Shown here: piece after piece, positions 34,930 through 44,788 of the stretch
How positions within the stretch are numbered: the stretch's first letter is position 1
Layout: every line of letters starts with the position of its first letter
Source of the DNA: Spartobacteria bacterium
GTDB taxonomy: Bacteria > Verrucomicrobiota > Verrucomicrobiia > Chthoniobacterales > UBA10450
DNA: 64,000 nucleotides
Direction: 5' to 3'
Assembly: GCA_003169695.1 (NCBI GenBank)
Contig: PNAS01000076.1
Span: 1 to 64,000 of the forward strand
Translations under genes and position numbers: made by a program
Notes under the pieces: model-generated
The model's database searches: none
Told to the model about the DNA's origin: nothing
The model's input: only the letters and a program-made list of their open reading frames with translations

Positions 34930-35913
34930 TCAGCGTGCCATCCCGGTCACGGGGTGCGGGACGTAAGCTTCTTCGAGAGTTGTGATCGCCTCCGTAGTCA
35001 GTTGAACCCTGAGAGCCGCCAGCGCATCGTCGAGATGTTGTGGCTTTGACGCGCCGACAATAGGCGCGACTACTCCCGATTTTTGCAGAAGCCAGGCGAG
35101 AGCAACCCGCACGGGAGCGACGCCTTGCTCCACTGCCACCGCTTCAACGCGCTCAATAACGCTTGCATCCGCACCGCCAATCTTTTCACCATAAATTTGC
35201 TTTCCGTAGGTGTCGGTTCTTGACCGGATTGTTTCTGCCCTGCGCTTTCCCGCCAGGAGTCCGCGCGCGAGCGGACTCCACGGGATGACACCAATCCCCT
35301 CCTCCAGACATAGCGGGATCATCTCCCGTTCTTCCTCGCGATAGATGAGATTGTAATGGTTCTGCATCGTGGCAAAACGCGTCCACCCATTCGCATCGGC
35401 CGTGTAGAGCATTTTCGCGAACTGCCACGCGGCCATCGAGGAAGCGCCAAGGTAAAGCGCCTTCCCCGCGCGCACCACGTCGTGCAGCGCCTGGATCGTT
35501 TCCTCGATCGGTGTCTCCGGATCGAACCGATGGATCTGGTAAAGATCGACGTAATCAGTTCCGAGCCGTCGCAAACTGTCATCGATCGCGTGCATGATGT
35601 GTTTGCGCGAAAGTCCGCGTTGATTAGGGTCGTCGCCCACTGGATAAAAAACCTTCGTGGCGATCACGACCTGATCGCGCTTTGGGCCGAAATCCTTCAA
35701 CGCGCGACCGAGCACTTCTTCGCTCTCGCCTAACGAGTACATGTCGGCGGTGTCGAAAAAGTTGATGCCTGCTTCCAGCGCGTGCCTGATGAGAGGCCGG
35801 CTGGCCTCTTCATCGAGCACCCACTCGCGCCATTTGCTCGACCCATAGGTCATCGTGCCGAGGCAAATTCGCGACACTTTCAAGCCGGTCGCGCCAAGGT
35901 TTACGTAATCCAT
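34930..35913 (-). CDS. aldo/keto reductase
   Basis: 327 residues. The catalytic tetrad is visible: D54 in NFFDTADMY, Y59, K87 in VVIATKVF and H128 in DLYQIHRFD. The barrel core (LGTMTYGSSKWREW, YVDLYQIHR, YLGASSMAAWQFAK) and the NADPH-binding end (VAPIVGASKPQHLDDAL) are complete. It should reduce carbonyl compounds with NADPH in the cytoplasm. The family is close to the 1-deoxyxylulose/ general stress AKR11-12 subgroup; substrate unknown. Confidence 0.9.
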   Translation of the reverse strand: MDYVNLGATGLKVSRICLGTMTYGSSKWREWVLDEEASRPLIRHALEAGINFFDTADMYSLGESEEVLGRALKDFGPKRDQVVIATKVFYPVGDDPNQRGLSRKHIMHAIDDSLRRLGTDYVDLYQIHRFDPETPIEETIQALHDVVRAGKALYLGASSMAAWQFAKMLYTADANGWTRFATMQNHYNLIYREEEREMIPLCLEEGIGVIPWSPLARGLLAGKRRAETIRSRTDTYGKQIYGEKIGGADASVIERVEAVAVEQGVAPVRVALAWLLQKSGVVAPIVGASKPQHLDDALAALRVQLTTEAITTLEEAYVPHPVTGMAR

Positions 35914-35996
35914 GGTTCAAACTCCTGAGAGCCGCTCGGTGCCCGTCCTGCGCGCAAAACCGTTGCCTGCCGGCAGATTCCCAGCGCGAAATGCGG

Positions 35997-36167
35997 TCAG
36001 CGCCCGGCCGTCTGCGTCGCGGGCACCGATTCCGGCGGACGCTTATCGCGCGCGGGCCTCAACTCCACCGGGCTGGAAGTCGTGCACTCCTCGCACCAAT
36101 GACGTTGCGCGCTGTCGAGGCGCTTTCTCGCGCCGCAGTGATCGCAGACAAATATTTCTTTTCTCAC
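35997..36167 (-). CDS. zinc-ribbon microprotein
   Basis: 56 residues from a GTG at 36167, too short to appear in usual ORF scans and read by hand. It begins RKEIFVCDHCGARKRLDSAQ and continues RHWCEECTT, then a Pro/Arg-rich tail. The two Cys pairs (C8/C11 and C25/C28, spaced CxxC-x13-CxxC) form a rubredoxin-like zinc knuckle. No Shine-Dalgarno is obvious. It lies between the aldo/keto reductase and CsbD genes, all on the minus strand. Function unknown. Confidence 0.5.
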   Translation of the reverse strand: MRKEIFVCDHCGARKRLDSAQRHWCEECTTSSPVELRPARDKRPPESVPATQTAGR

Positions 36168-36227
36168 TGGACCAGTTGATACGTGAGTCCCAGTCCGTTG
36201 CCAAGCGCGGTTTTCGACGGGGCAAGC

Positions 36228-36407
36228 TTATTTCCCGAAGACTGTTTTCACGTCTCCTATTTTCTTCTGAATCGTGCCTCCCACCTTTTCGGCTGTGCCA
36301 CGGTCCTGCAAGTCGGCATCGCCGCTCGCCTTGCCCGCCTTTTCTTTGATCGCCCCTTTAACCTGGTGGACGCTCCCTTTTATCTTGTCCTTCGTGCTCG
36401 ACTTCAT
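36228..36407 (-). CDS. CsbD family stress protein
   Basis: 59 residues: KSSTKDKIKGSVHQVKGAIK, then KAGKASGDADLQDRGTAEKV and GGTIQKKIGDVKTVFGK. The repeated KGxxxxxKGKxKExxGKxxGD pattern is CsbD. These small, charged, helical proteins accumulate under general stress (in Bacillus under sigma-B). It is one of the few genes here for which the whole sequence is signature. It starts 132 bases from the divergent icd gene. Confidence 0.92.
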   Translation of the reverse strand: MKSSTKDKIKGSVHQVKGAIKEKAGKASGDADLQDRGTAEKVGGTIQKKIGDVKTVFGK

Positions 36408-36539
36408 GCAATAGAATCGGACGTGGCCCCGTCGCCGGACGGAGTCGACCAGGAATCCTTCCCATTCCTCTGTTTCTGATTCGGTCACGTCTGCGATTGG
36501 ATTTGCCGCTGAGACGCCGGGTATTACAGTGCCAATCTT

Positions 36540-37853
36540 ATGCCGTACAAAAACATTACTCCGCCGGCGGGCGACAAGATTTCGACTTCTCAGGGAAAAC
36601 TGAATGTGCCGGATCGGCCGGTGATTCCATTCATCCGTGGCGATGGGACCGGACCGGATATCTGGGCCGCGAGCGTGCGCGTCTTCGATGCGGCGATCGA
36701 AAAAGCCTACGGCGGACAGAAGAAAGTTTCGTGGTTCGAAGTTTTCGCGGGACAGACCGCGCAGGATAAATTTGATGAATGGCTGCCGGACGACACGGTC
36801 GAGGCGTTTCGCGAATATCTCGTTGGCATTAAGGGGCCGCTGACGACGCCGGTCGGCGGCGGGATCAGCTCGCTCAACGTGGCGCTGCGACAAATGCTCG
36901 ACCTGTTCGTCTGCCTGCGCCCGGTCCAATATTTCACAGGCGTCCCCTCGCCCGTGAAACATCCGGAGAAGGTCGATATGGTAATCTTCCGCGAAAACAC
37001 GGAAGACATTTACGCCGGAATCGAGTACGCCCCGGGCAGTGATGGATCGAAGAAAATCCTCGAATTCCTCCAGAAAGAATTTCCGAAAGCGTTCGAGAAG
37101 ATCCGCTTCGGCACGAAGGAGAAGGCAGCGGAGTTTTGGAAAAGAGTCGGGGCGCCGGAGGGCGACGACGTTCTCGTGGGGATCGGCATCAAGCCGGTCA
37201 GCCGCGCTGGCAGCGTTCGCCTGATTCACAGCGCGATCAGCTACGCGATCACATTCCAGCGGAAGAGCGTGACCATGGTGCACAAAGGAAACATCATGAA
37301 GTTTACCGAAGGGGCGTTTCGTGATTGGGGTTACGAGATCGCGAAGCAATACTTCGGCGCGGAAGAAATTGACGGTGGCCCATGGTGCAAGATCCCCATG
37401 GGCAAACCGGGCGCGGGCCTTGTGATCAAGGACGCTATCGCGGACATCACGCTCCAGCAGGTCCTCACGCGACCGGAGGATTTCGACGTGATCGCGACGT
37501 TGAATCTGAACGGCGATTACCTGAGCGACGCGCTGGCGGCGCAAGTGGGCGGCATCGGGATTGCACCGGGCGGGAACATCAATTACATCACCGGTCACGC
37601 CGTGTTTGAAGCGACCCACGGCACTGCGCCGAAGTACGCGAACCAGGATAAAGTGAATCCAGGATCATTGATTCTTTCCGGCGAGATGATGTTTCGCTAC
37701 ATCGGCTGGAACGACGTGGCTGATCTGATCGTGAAGGGTTTGAACGGCGCGATCGCAAGTAAGCGCGTCACGTATGATTTCGCGCGCCTCATGGAGGGCG
37801 CGACCGAAATCAAATGCTCCGAGTTCGGCGATAACGTAATCGCGAACATGTGA
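36540..37853 (+). CDS. icd: NADP-dependent isocitrate dehydrogenase
   Basis: 437 residues. [20 protein letters not shown] starts the Rossmann-like core; substrate loop [20 protein letters not shown], then [12 protein letters not shown], the catalytic [19 protein letters not shown] and the cofactor segment [22 protein letters not shown] after HGTAP matches the NADP-specific E. coli type (K344, Y345). It oxidatively decarboxylates isocitrate to 2-oxoglutarate in the TCA cycle, feeding KorAB encoded upstream. Confidence 0.96.
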   Translation: MPYKNITPPAGDKISTSQGKLNVPDRPVIPFIRGDGTGPDIWAASVRVFDAAIEKAYGGQKKVSWFEVFAGQTAQDKFDEWLPDDTVEAFREYLVGIKGPLTTPVGGGISSLNVALRQMLDLFVCLRPVQYFTGVPSPVKHPEKVDMVIFRENTEDIYAGIEYAPGSDGSKKILEFLQKEFPKAFEKIRFGTKEKAAEFWKRVGAPEGDDVLVGIGIKPVSRAGSVRLIHSAISYAITFQRKSVTMVHKGNIMKFTEGAFRDWGYEIAKQYFGAEEIDGGPWCKIPMGKPGAGLVIKDAIADITLQQVLTRPEDFDVIATLNLNGDYLSDALAAQVGGIGIAPGGNINYITGHAVFEATHGTAPKYANQDKVNPGSLILSGEMMFRYIGWNDVADLIVKGLNGAIASKRVTYDFARLMEGATEIKCSEFGDNVIANM

Positions 37854-38148
37854 GGGGGACCGTCTCTCTACCTACAGGAACTGACGCGCTTGGCCTGCAC
37901 GAACCCAGGCTCTTGCAGGCGGATTTGTTCAACTCTGCTAGTTGATATTGCAGATTTCCCCGGACCGTTGCTGATCCTCCATGCGAGCCTTTGACGATGT
38001 AGACGCGTTCGTCGCGGGGGAGCGCCTAGCCTCACTGCAACTAATAAATCTAGATCTCGGCTCTGGGGGCAATGCCTCCCGGGCGTGTCTGCCCCTGATC
38101 GAATGAGGCAGACACAACGCGGTGGACGATCTGATCTGAAACTATCCG

Positions 38149-41100
38149 CTACGGCGGTGTTGTAGCGCTTGCAATGTTCGAGTTTAGAGAGAACCCGCAA
38201 CCATTAAACGACCCCACTCGATAATAATAGGTCGTTCCCGGTGTCCGCCCGTTATCCGTATAGGTGGTGGTGTTGGGAGGTAGATTACCAGGGATGAAGG
38301 CAAAGCTCACGCCGTTGAGAGATCGTTGAACCCGATAACCAGTCTCGTTAGTTGCATTGTCAGTCCATGTCAGAGAAATCTGCGTGGATGAGTTCGCGGT
38401 CGCGACAAGATTTGTCGCCGTAGCGGGTGTCTGACAAGGGGTGGGTGTTGGAGTCCCTGCCGGTGTCGGTGTAGGTGTCGGCGTCGCTGCCGGCGTGGGC
38501 GTTGGAGTAGGTGTCGTTGCCGGTGTAGGCGTTGGCGTCGCTGCTGGCGTAGGCGTCGCTGCTGGCGTAGGCGTTGGAGTTGGGGTACCGGCCGGTAGTG
38601 TTATAGCGCTTGCCACGTTGGACGATGCAGAGTTCCCGCAAGCATTAAACGCCCCCACTCGATAATAATAGGTCGTTGCCGGCGTCCGCCCATTATCCGT
38701 GTAGGCGGTGACGTTCGAACCAAGAGTAGCAATGAAGGTAAAGCTTATGCCATTGGTAGATCTTTGAATCCGAAAACCAGTCTCGTTATTTGAATTGTCA
38801 GCCCACGAGAGAGCAATCTTGCTGGATGAGATTGCAGTTGCCGAAAGATTTGTTGGCGCAGCGGGTGTCTGACAAGGGGTAGGCGTTGGAGTCCCTGCCG
38901 GTGTTGGTGTGGGTGTTGCCGTCGGCGTGGGTGTTGGAGAGGGATCAACGTCAATGTTGACTCCAGCGGCGTTTTCACTCGGCTTGCCACGGGAGTCCGT
39001 AACACGAACGGTCGCCCGGTACGAGCCCGGACTATTATAAGTGTGCTGAATCGTAGGAGTCGACTGCGTGACCGGTGGTGTGCCATCTCCGAAATCGAAA
39101 GTGAAGGAGGCGATGGTATCCGGTGGTGGGTCGGTATCGGGATCCGACGACCCAGAAGCATCAAAGTTGACCACCAGCGGGGCGACACCGGACAGCGGGC
39201 TGGCGGTTAGTGCGGCCACCGGCGCTGTGTTGGGCCGGCAGAACGGATTGTTGCCCACCAAGGTATAGCTACCGGAGGGCGCGAGGTTGTCCGGCATATT
39301 GTCTGGGGTAATAGTGGCAGCAACCACATCGGCCGTAATCCGTATCAGAAATCCCGTAAGATTCTGTCCCGGCGTAGGATTACCAATGGCGCTCGTGGGC
39401 ACTACAATCGTAATCGTCCCATCGGAACTGAATGTGCTCGCTGGATCGGCGGCGACAAATGGTCCGGCGGTTGGTCCAACTTGAAAGATAGGTTGAGTGG
39501 TAGCTCCGTCCGTGGGTACGTTGGTCATGCGCACGGTGTAATTAACACTGTCCGGAGCGGTGAACGTGACCGGCCAGCGAGTGCTCGGAGGTACTGTCGT
39601 AAGATCTTCCATCTTGAGAGTAAAGACGACCTTGCTGGGCGCGAAGCTAAATGGCTCTGCAATCGAGAGACTCCGAATGTCCCAGCCCGGATTTGCAGTC
39701 ACGCCGGTGGGGACGATCAGGTCGCCCGCTGGGTCCGTGAGAATTTCACATCCCGGCAACAAGCACTTATCGCATGGAGCTGCCGCCACCCCAATTGGCA
39801 ACTCACTACAGTTCACGCTCTCCCCGATGAGATTCGTCGCTGTCACTTTGTAGAAGTAGGATGTGTCGGGAAGGGTTGTCGCGTCGTCGTAGGTTGTCTT
39901 ACAGGCGGGGCAACCAATGGTTACCGTCGCCAGCGGAGAGCCATAGGTGCCCGGATCTGTGCGTCTGTAAATTTTATAACCCGTGAGCGGCGAGCCGCCG
40001 TTGTCCGGCTCCGACCAATCGAGGTGCACAACGCTGCCGGCAGCTCCGGTAACGCTGTTGAGGCGCGGCGCCGCGGGAACAGCGGGCTCTGCTGGGTTTG
40101 GATCAAACGCCGCGAGCAATCGCGGGCCACCAGATTGCCGAATGATGGATGAGAGTGCGCTGCGCGAGGCCGTGTACCCGTTGGTCGGATCCGGCGGATC
40201 ATTTGCTGTCGCTTCGCTACAACCCGGAGCAACACAGCCGTCCGCAAAAGCGGCCAAAACGCGACCTTCTTTGTCGATCTGCAGATCATTAAAGTCGAGC
40301 AGGTTGCGGTCGGCCCCGCAGGTGGTGCCGCCAGTACAGATCGAACCGATTTGCACGGGATCATGCCCAGTGGCGTTGACCAAAGTATAGGTTTGCCCTC
40401 GATCGAAAGTCGTCGCGATGTAAAAGTACCACACGCCGCGGAAGCTGCCTATACCCCCGCCGCTACAACAATCTCCAGTTCCTGTGGAGGTGCCGAGAAA
40501 ACCGAAAGAAGCGCGATCACCGTCACCGGCCACGACTTCCGGGAAAACAGCGTGCGCAATGACGCCCTGGCTGACATCTACGTCGGACCAGGTATCGCCG
40601 TGGTTGGTCGAAACTGCGATATGAGGATGGCCGTCGTTATTTTCGTAGCCGAGATAAAGAGTATTGTCCGTTCCGATCCCGATGGAGGGATCGGTGGAAC
40701 CGGAACCGCTGCCGGGAATGGTCTTAACCGTCCAGGTCAAGCCGTTATCGGTCGAGACCGCCACGCCCGTTCCAGAGCCGCAACTCTTATTGGGAACGTA
40801 AACGGTTCCGTCCGGACCAACCTTGATGTGGCCGTGCAAGCCGCCACACTGCGAAACGTTCCACATCGGGACACCGGGCCCGAAGGTCAGCCCGCCATCA
40901 TCACTGCGGGCGGCGAAAGCCGTGCCGATATCTTGTGAGGCGTAGTAAACTTGGTTCAGATAGAGCGGATGGACTGGTGGTGGGATTGCGTTTTCGTTGA
41001 AAGGCCCACCTCCTACCGTCTCGTGGTCCACGCCCGCCGGCTGACCCGAACCCTGGGATTGCGTCCAGGTTCCGCCGTCATCATCCGAAAAGGACATGAT

Positions 41101-41991
41101 GCTTGTAGCGCCGGCTAATTGCGATTGAAACACGCGCCCGGTTTGGTGATCGACATAGCCGATGGGATCGAGCGTCTCCACGCCCTCAGTTGCATTCGTC
41201 ACATCTTCCCAAAGCGGCGCATTACTAAACGCACCACTGGGAGGATTCGGGTTCTTGGCCGGTGAAGAGCAATCATCAAAGCTGACCCGAAACTCGTTCA
41301 GGTTCGCCGTGAAGAACGTGACGCCCGCCAGATTGACTTTATCGTGCTTAAGAGCTGGAACGTTGGGATTCCAATCAATTCCGATCGAAGGCTCGCCCGC
41401 GGAGCCAGCCCCAGCGAGATCGCTCGGGTTGGGCGAATAGTTTTGGTATCTCGGCGCGGGGCCAGTAGCCGGCGGTGGGGCCGGCGGAATATTTTCTAAA
41501 GTGACCGTAGCCGTGTAGGTCTGTCCCGCCGGCGCGAAAGGTACCACTCGAATAGTATAAGTGGCCGAGACCGCCGGTAGAACGACCACTTCGGGATCGG
41601 CGGAGGAAGCCGCCGTGGCGACAGTGGTAGCACCTTGCAGAATATAAACATCAAAATCGGCTGACGAGATCGGCCAGCCGACGCTGATCTTTACCTGTTT
41701 GGTCGGATCGGGGTCGGGACCCCCTGCCATGCTCACCGTCAAAACAAAATCATCGCAAGACATTGGCACGGTACAGACCGGAGCACCGGCTTGCGCCGTG
41801 GGGTTAGATGCGACGAAAGGTCCACCCATATATGTCAACGTCGGGTTCGCCAGGGAAACCATCCCGGGTGACGATGGATTCGTATCAGCAAAACTGAACA
41901 TAGCCAGCAATACGCCAGCGGAGCAGAGCGCGATCGCGAGTGATATGCGCGGATTGAACAGTCCGGATTCGGGAGCGGTATTTTTTCGCAT
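38149..41991 (-). CDS. giant secreted protein with BNR-type, PKD and fibronectin-III domains
   Basis: 1280 residues. After a signal peptide (ISLAIALCSAGVLLAMFSFA) there is a proregion (40-170), then a BNR/sialidase-like propeller with Asp-box segments (SFSDDDGGTWTQS, RSDDGGLTFGPGV, VSTDNGLTWTVK, VSTNHGDTWSDV). It continues with a fibronectin-III domain, a lipocalin/discoidin-like segment, a PKD domain (GVAPLVVNFDASGSSDPDTD) and two further FN3 domains separated by Thr-Pro linkers. It is probably a cell-surface or secreted protein binding or degrading a large substrate. The two C-terminal FN3 modules are nearly identical. Confidence 0.85.
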   Translation of the reverse strand: MRKNTAPESGLFNPRISLAIALCSAGVLLAMFSFADTNPSSPGMVSLANPTLTYMGGPFVASNPTAQAGAPVCTVPMSCDDFVLTVSMAGGPDPDPTKQVKISVGWPISSADFDVYILQGATTVATAASSADPEVVVLPAVSATYTIRVVPFAPAGQTYTATVTLENIPPAPPPATGPAPRYQNYSPNPSDLAGAGSAGEPSIGIDWNPNVPALKHDKVNLAGVTFFTANLNEFRVSFDDCSSPAKNPNPPSGAFSNAPLWEDVTNATEGVETLDPIGYVDHQTGRVFQSQLAGATSIMSFSDDDGGTWTQSQGSGQPAGVDHETVGGGPFNENAIPPPVHPLYLNQVYYASQDIGTAFAARSDDGGLTFGPGVPMWNVSQCGGLHGHIKVGPDGTVYVPNKSCGSGTGVAVSTDNGLTWTVKTIPGSGSGSTDPSIGIGTDNTLYLGYENNDGHPHIAVSTNHGDTWSDVDVSQGVIAHAVFPEVVAGDGDRASFGFLGTSTGTGDCCSGGGIGSFRGVWYFYIATTFDRGQTYTLVNATGHDPVQIGSICTGGTTCGADRNLLDFNDLQIDKEGRVLAAFADGCVAPGCSEATANDPPDPTNGYTASRSALSSIIRQSGGPRLLAAFDPNPAEPAVPAAPRLNSVTGAAGSVVHLDWSEPDNGGSPLTGYKIYRRTDPGTYGSPLATVTIGCPACKTTYDDATTLPDTSYFYKVTATNLIGESVNCSELPIGVAAAPCDKCLLPGCEILTDPAGDLIVPTGVTANPGWDIRSLSIAEPFSFAPSKVVFTLKMEDLTTVPPSTRWPVTFTAPDSVNYTVRMTNVPTDGATTQPIFQVGPTAGPFVAADPASTFSSDGTITIVVPTSAIGNPTPGQNLTGFLIRITADVVAATITPDNMPDNLAPSGSYTLVGNNPFCRPNTAPVAALTASPLSGVAPLVVNFDASGSSDPDTDPPPDTIASFTFDFGDGTPPVTQSTPTIQHTYNSPGSYRATVRVTDSRGKPSENAAGVNIDVDPSPTPTPTATPTPTPAGTPTPTPCQTPAAPTNLSATAISSSKIALSWADNSNNETGFRIQRSTNGISFTFIATLGSNVTAYTDNGRTPATTYYYRVGAFNACGNSASSNVASAITLPAGTPTPTPTPAATPTPAATPTPTPATTPTPTPTPAATPTPTPTPAGTPTPTPCQTPATATNLVATANSSTQISLTWTDNATNETGYRVQRSLNGVSFAFIPGNLPPNTTTYTDNGRTPGTTYYYRVGSFNGCGFSLNSNIASATTPP
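38441..38600. repeat. coding minisatellite for Thr-Pro linker
   Basis: Imperfect GGTGTWGGCG units on the plus strand, encoding repeated ATPTPTP on the minus strand between FN3 modules. A second, shorter block is at about 38870-38940. Such tracts expand and shrink by slippage. Confidence 0.85.
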
Positions 41992-42376
41992 GAGGTTGTA
42001 TTGTGTTAGGGTTGGCGCGGACGGGTTTTAGAACACCTGGAGATTGGCGCGTGTGCATTGAGGGTTCGAAGCATCTGGGTCCGAACGGATGTAGATTTTT
42101 GTAGAATTAGTGGTTTGAAAAAATGTCGAAAATACATAAAAAAATCGAGTGTCATCTCCTATCATTACGACAATGTAATGTTCAAATCGCCGCGCGGGGT
42201 TTGGAAGCTCAGGCAGTTCGTAGTGTGGGGAGATTTCGCGTTGGTTGGCGGTAAACACACACGATCGTTTGGTGCCTAAGCCAAGTGCGTTGCCCTACCT
42301 TGGCTTGCTCCACACCATTTGCCGCGAGAGACTTTCAACTTTATCCCTCGACCGAACTGAGTGATAGAACGCTGCG
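41992..42376. other. AT-rich divergent intergenic region
   Basis: 385 bases between the giant protein gene and the divergent lipoprotein gene. 42065-42190 is strikingly AT-rich (runs such as GAAAAAATGTCG and ATACATAAAAAAATC). This is the likely promoter region of the giant gene, but no -10/-35 pair is clear enough to call. Confidence 0.5.
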
Positions 42377-42970
42377 ATGCGTGCCTGTTTACTCTGGTTG
42401 GCCTTTTGTCTGATATTTGCCATTGCCGGCTGCTCGAAGCCGGAAACGGCTCGGGCGCCGACTAGCCCGCAGTTGGCGAACGCGCCTGAAGCTGGCCAGG
42501 GAGCGACGAATGTGATCGACGCGTGTTCTTTGCTAACGAGCAAAGAAATCGAGGCGATTCAGGGCGCGGCTTTAAAGGACACTAAGCCGAGTGCTAACTC
42601 TCAAGGGGGCCTCGCCGTTTCGCAGTGCTACTTCCTCCTCCCGTCCGCAGCCGATTCAATCGTTCTTACCGTGACACAAAGAGCCGCCGGCTCTAACTCG
42701 CGCGATCCGAAAGAATCGTGGGACGAAATGTTCCATGGCAACAAAGAAAATGCGAGCACACGCGAAGAAGGAGAGAAGGAATCGGTAGGTCCGCAGATGA
42801 TTATCAGTCTTGGAGACGAGGCGTTCTGGGCACCCCAGCGCTTCGGCGGCGCGATGTATGCCCTCAAGGGTAACATCTATATCAGCATAAGCGTCGGGGG
42901 TCCTGGCGATCAGCCGACCAAGATCCAAAAATCGAAGGCTCTCGCTGAAATTGTATTGAAGCGTTTGTAA
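42377..42970 (+). CDS. hypothetical lipoprotein
   Basis: 197 residues. Signal WLAFCLIFAIAGCSKPE gives a lipidated Cys at 19. The body has VIDACSLLTSKEIEAIQGA and later EAFWAPQRFGGAMYALKGNI, a pattern (DACSLLTxxEV..LG, then V..G.DA.....) shared by small surface proteins that look like the DUF3558-type lipoproteins. No further function can be stated. Confidence 0.6.
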   Translation: MRACLLWLAFCLIFAIAGCSKPETARAPTSPQLANAPEAGQGATNVIDACSLLTSKEIEAIQGAALKDTKPSANSQGGLAVSQCYFLLPSAADSIVLTVTQRAAGSNSRDPKESWDEMFHGNKENASTREEGEKESVGPQMIISLGDEAFWAPQRFGGAMYALKGNIYISISVGGPGDQPTKIQKSKALAEIVLKRL

Positions 42971-43055
42971 GCCGCGGCGGATAGCGGTGCACTTGCTCTG
43001 AGCGTGGAAAATAATCGTATTCCAATCGGTGCGGCGTTTCTGTTACACACACGGA

Positions 43056-44633
43056 ATGGCTTCCACGTCTCTCTGGCCGCGGTTTCAGAAATATTTCCTG
43101 CGTTATGACGATCTCGACTTCTCGATCGACATAAGCCGGATGCGATTTGCGGATGATTTCTTCGGAAAAATGCAAGCACGCATCGAAAAAGCGTTCGCCG
43201 CCATGCGCGAACTTGAAGCGGGCGCGATCGCGAACCCGGACGAGCAGCGAATGGTCGGACATTATTGGCTCCGCGATTCAAAACTCGCGCCGAACGCGGA
43301 GCTCCGCGCGGACATCGATGAAACCAACGCCGGCATTAAACGATTCGCCGCCGACGTGCACAGCAAGAAAGTCGCACCGCAAAATGGAGCGCGCTTCAAG
43401 CATATCCTGCTGATCGGCATCGGCGGCTCGGCGCTCGGCCCTCAATTCATCGCCGACGCTCTCGGCCGCGCCGGCGATCCGCTCGATATTTATTTCCTCG
43501 ATAACACGGACCCCGACGGATTCGATCGCGCCTTCAACAAGATCGGCGATCATCTCGCCCACACGCTCACAGTGGTGATCTCGAAATCCGGCGGCACGAA
43601 AGAGACGCGCAATGGAATGTTGGAAGCCGCCGCGCGTTACGAGCAAGCCGGCCTCGATTTTGGAAAACATGCTGTCGCGGTCACGGGCGTGGGGAGCGAC
43701 CTGGACAAGCACGCGGAAAAGAACGGATGGCTGACGCGGTTTCCGATGCACGATTGGGTCGGTGGCCGCACTTCGATCATGAGCGCGGTCGGCCTTGTGC
43801 CGGCAGCGCTGGAAGGTTTTGACATCGACAATTTTCTCGCGGGCGCCGCGGCGATGGATGCGAAAACACGCGCGCCGGAGGCAGAGCGGAACGCGGCGAT
43901 GCTGCTGGCATTGATGTGGTTTTACGCGGGAAATGGCCGCGGAGAAAAGGACATGGTGATCCTGCCCTACAAGGACAGGCTGATGTTATTCAGCAAATAC
44001 CTCCAGCAACTGGTGATGGAGTCGTTAGGCAAGGAAAAAGATCTCGATGGCAACATCGTCCATCAGGGTATCGCCGTTTACGGAAACAAGGGATCGACGG
44101 ATCAACACGCGTATGTGCAGCAATTGCGCGACGGTGTCTTGAATTTCTTCATCACGTTTGTCGAAGTGCGCAAAGACCGTGCGGCACAACGGTTCGAGGT
44201 CGAGGACGGCGTGACGAGCGGCGATTATTTACAGGGATTCCTGCGCGGGACCCGCTCCGCACTTTACGAAAGCGGACGCGAATCCATCACGATCACCATT
44301 CCGGAAGTGAACGCCTTCAACGTTGGTGCGCTCATTGCCTTGTATGAGCGCGCGGTCGGATTCTATGCCAGTCTTGTGAACATCAACGCCTATCATCAAC
44401 CGGGCGTTGAAGCCGGTAAAAAGGCAGCAACGCAGGTGTTGCAACTTCAGGGTCGGGTTCGGGAAAGTCTGGGCGCCGAGCCCGGGAAAACCGCGGAGGA
44501 AATTGCCCGGTCGCTGAACGCAGATGCCGAAGATGTCTTTCACATTCTGCGACATCTCGCGGCGAACGATCCGGCGCTCCGCGTCTCCGGCGGTGATGCG
44601 ATTGGGTCGCAGAGATATTCTTGGGCTAAGTAG
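43056..44633 (+). CDS. pgi: glucose-6-phosphate isomerase
   Basis: 525 residues from the ATG at 43056 (a GTG at 43029 is in frame). [20 protein letters not shown] marks the sugar-phosphate isomerase domain, followed by [35 protein letters not shown] and [20 protein letters not shown] with the conserved catalytic Glu/His set, and KSAL-type C-terminal helices. It interconverts glucose 6-phosphate and fructose 6-phosphate. Its stop codon touches the inverted-repeat element at 44633. Confidence 0.95.
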   Translation: MASTSLWPRFQKYFLRYDDLDFSIDISRMRFADDFFGKMQARIEKAFAAMRELEAGAIANPDEQRMVGHYWLRDSKLAPNAELRADIDETNAGIKRFAADVHSKKVAPQNGARFKHILLIGIGGSALGPQFIADALGRAGDPLDIYFLDNTDPDGFDRAFNKIGDHLAHTLTVVISKSGGTKETRNGMLEAAARYEQAGLDFGKHAVAVTGVGSDLDKHAEKNGWLTRFPMHDWVGGRTSIMSAVGLVPAALEGFDIDNFLAGAAAMDAKTRAPEAERNAAMLLALMWFYAGNGRGEKDMVILPYKDRLMLFSKYLQQLVMESLGKEKDLDGNIVHQGIAVYGNKGSTDQHAYVQQLRDGVLNFFITFVEVRKDRAAQRFEVEDGVTSGDYLQGFLRGTRSALYESGRESITITIPEVNAFNVGALIALYERAVGFYASLVNINAYHQPGVEAGKKAATQVLQLQGRVRESLGAEPGKTAEEIARSLNADAEDVFHILRHLAANDPALRVSGGDAIGSQRYSWAK

Positions 44634-44724
44634 GCGGATCGCGCGCTCCGTCGCGCGATGTTTATTTGGCCCTGAAAGCTTTCGGGGGACTACGTGTCAT
44701 CGAGCGCGGAGCGCTCGATCCACC
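44633..44724. repeat. inverted-repeat (REP/MITE-like) element, copy C, 92 bp
   Basis: Begins GGCGGATCGCGCGCTCCGTC right at the pgi stop codon and ends GGAGCGCTCGATCCACC, the same right end as copy A. The inner 36 bp differ from copies A and B. Confidence 0.85.
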
Positions 44725-44788
44725 AATCTGGGGCTGGCCGCTGGCACTGAACGACGGTTGCGCTAGGGTTTTCGTCTTCCCTTTCGTC

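Noticed and set aside
36408-37619. Long minus-strand ORF opposite icd, ending in the CsbD frame
   Set aside because: It is an antisense shadow of icd; only its last 59 codons (CsbD) are real.
37868-38200. 110-codon minus-strand ORF after icd
   Set aside because: Arg/Cys-rich random-looking translation, overlaps the end of the giant gene; no support. The gap 37854-38148 otherwise holds nothing I can name.
38441-38600. Regular short repeats that could be mistaken for a CRISPR array
   Set aside because: No unique spacers; the repeat is in frame and codes Thr-Pro linkers.
42028-42258. 76-codon minus-strand ORF in the AT-rich region
   Set aside because: No ribosome site or homology pattern; lies where the giant gene's promoter should be.
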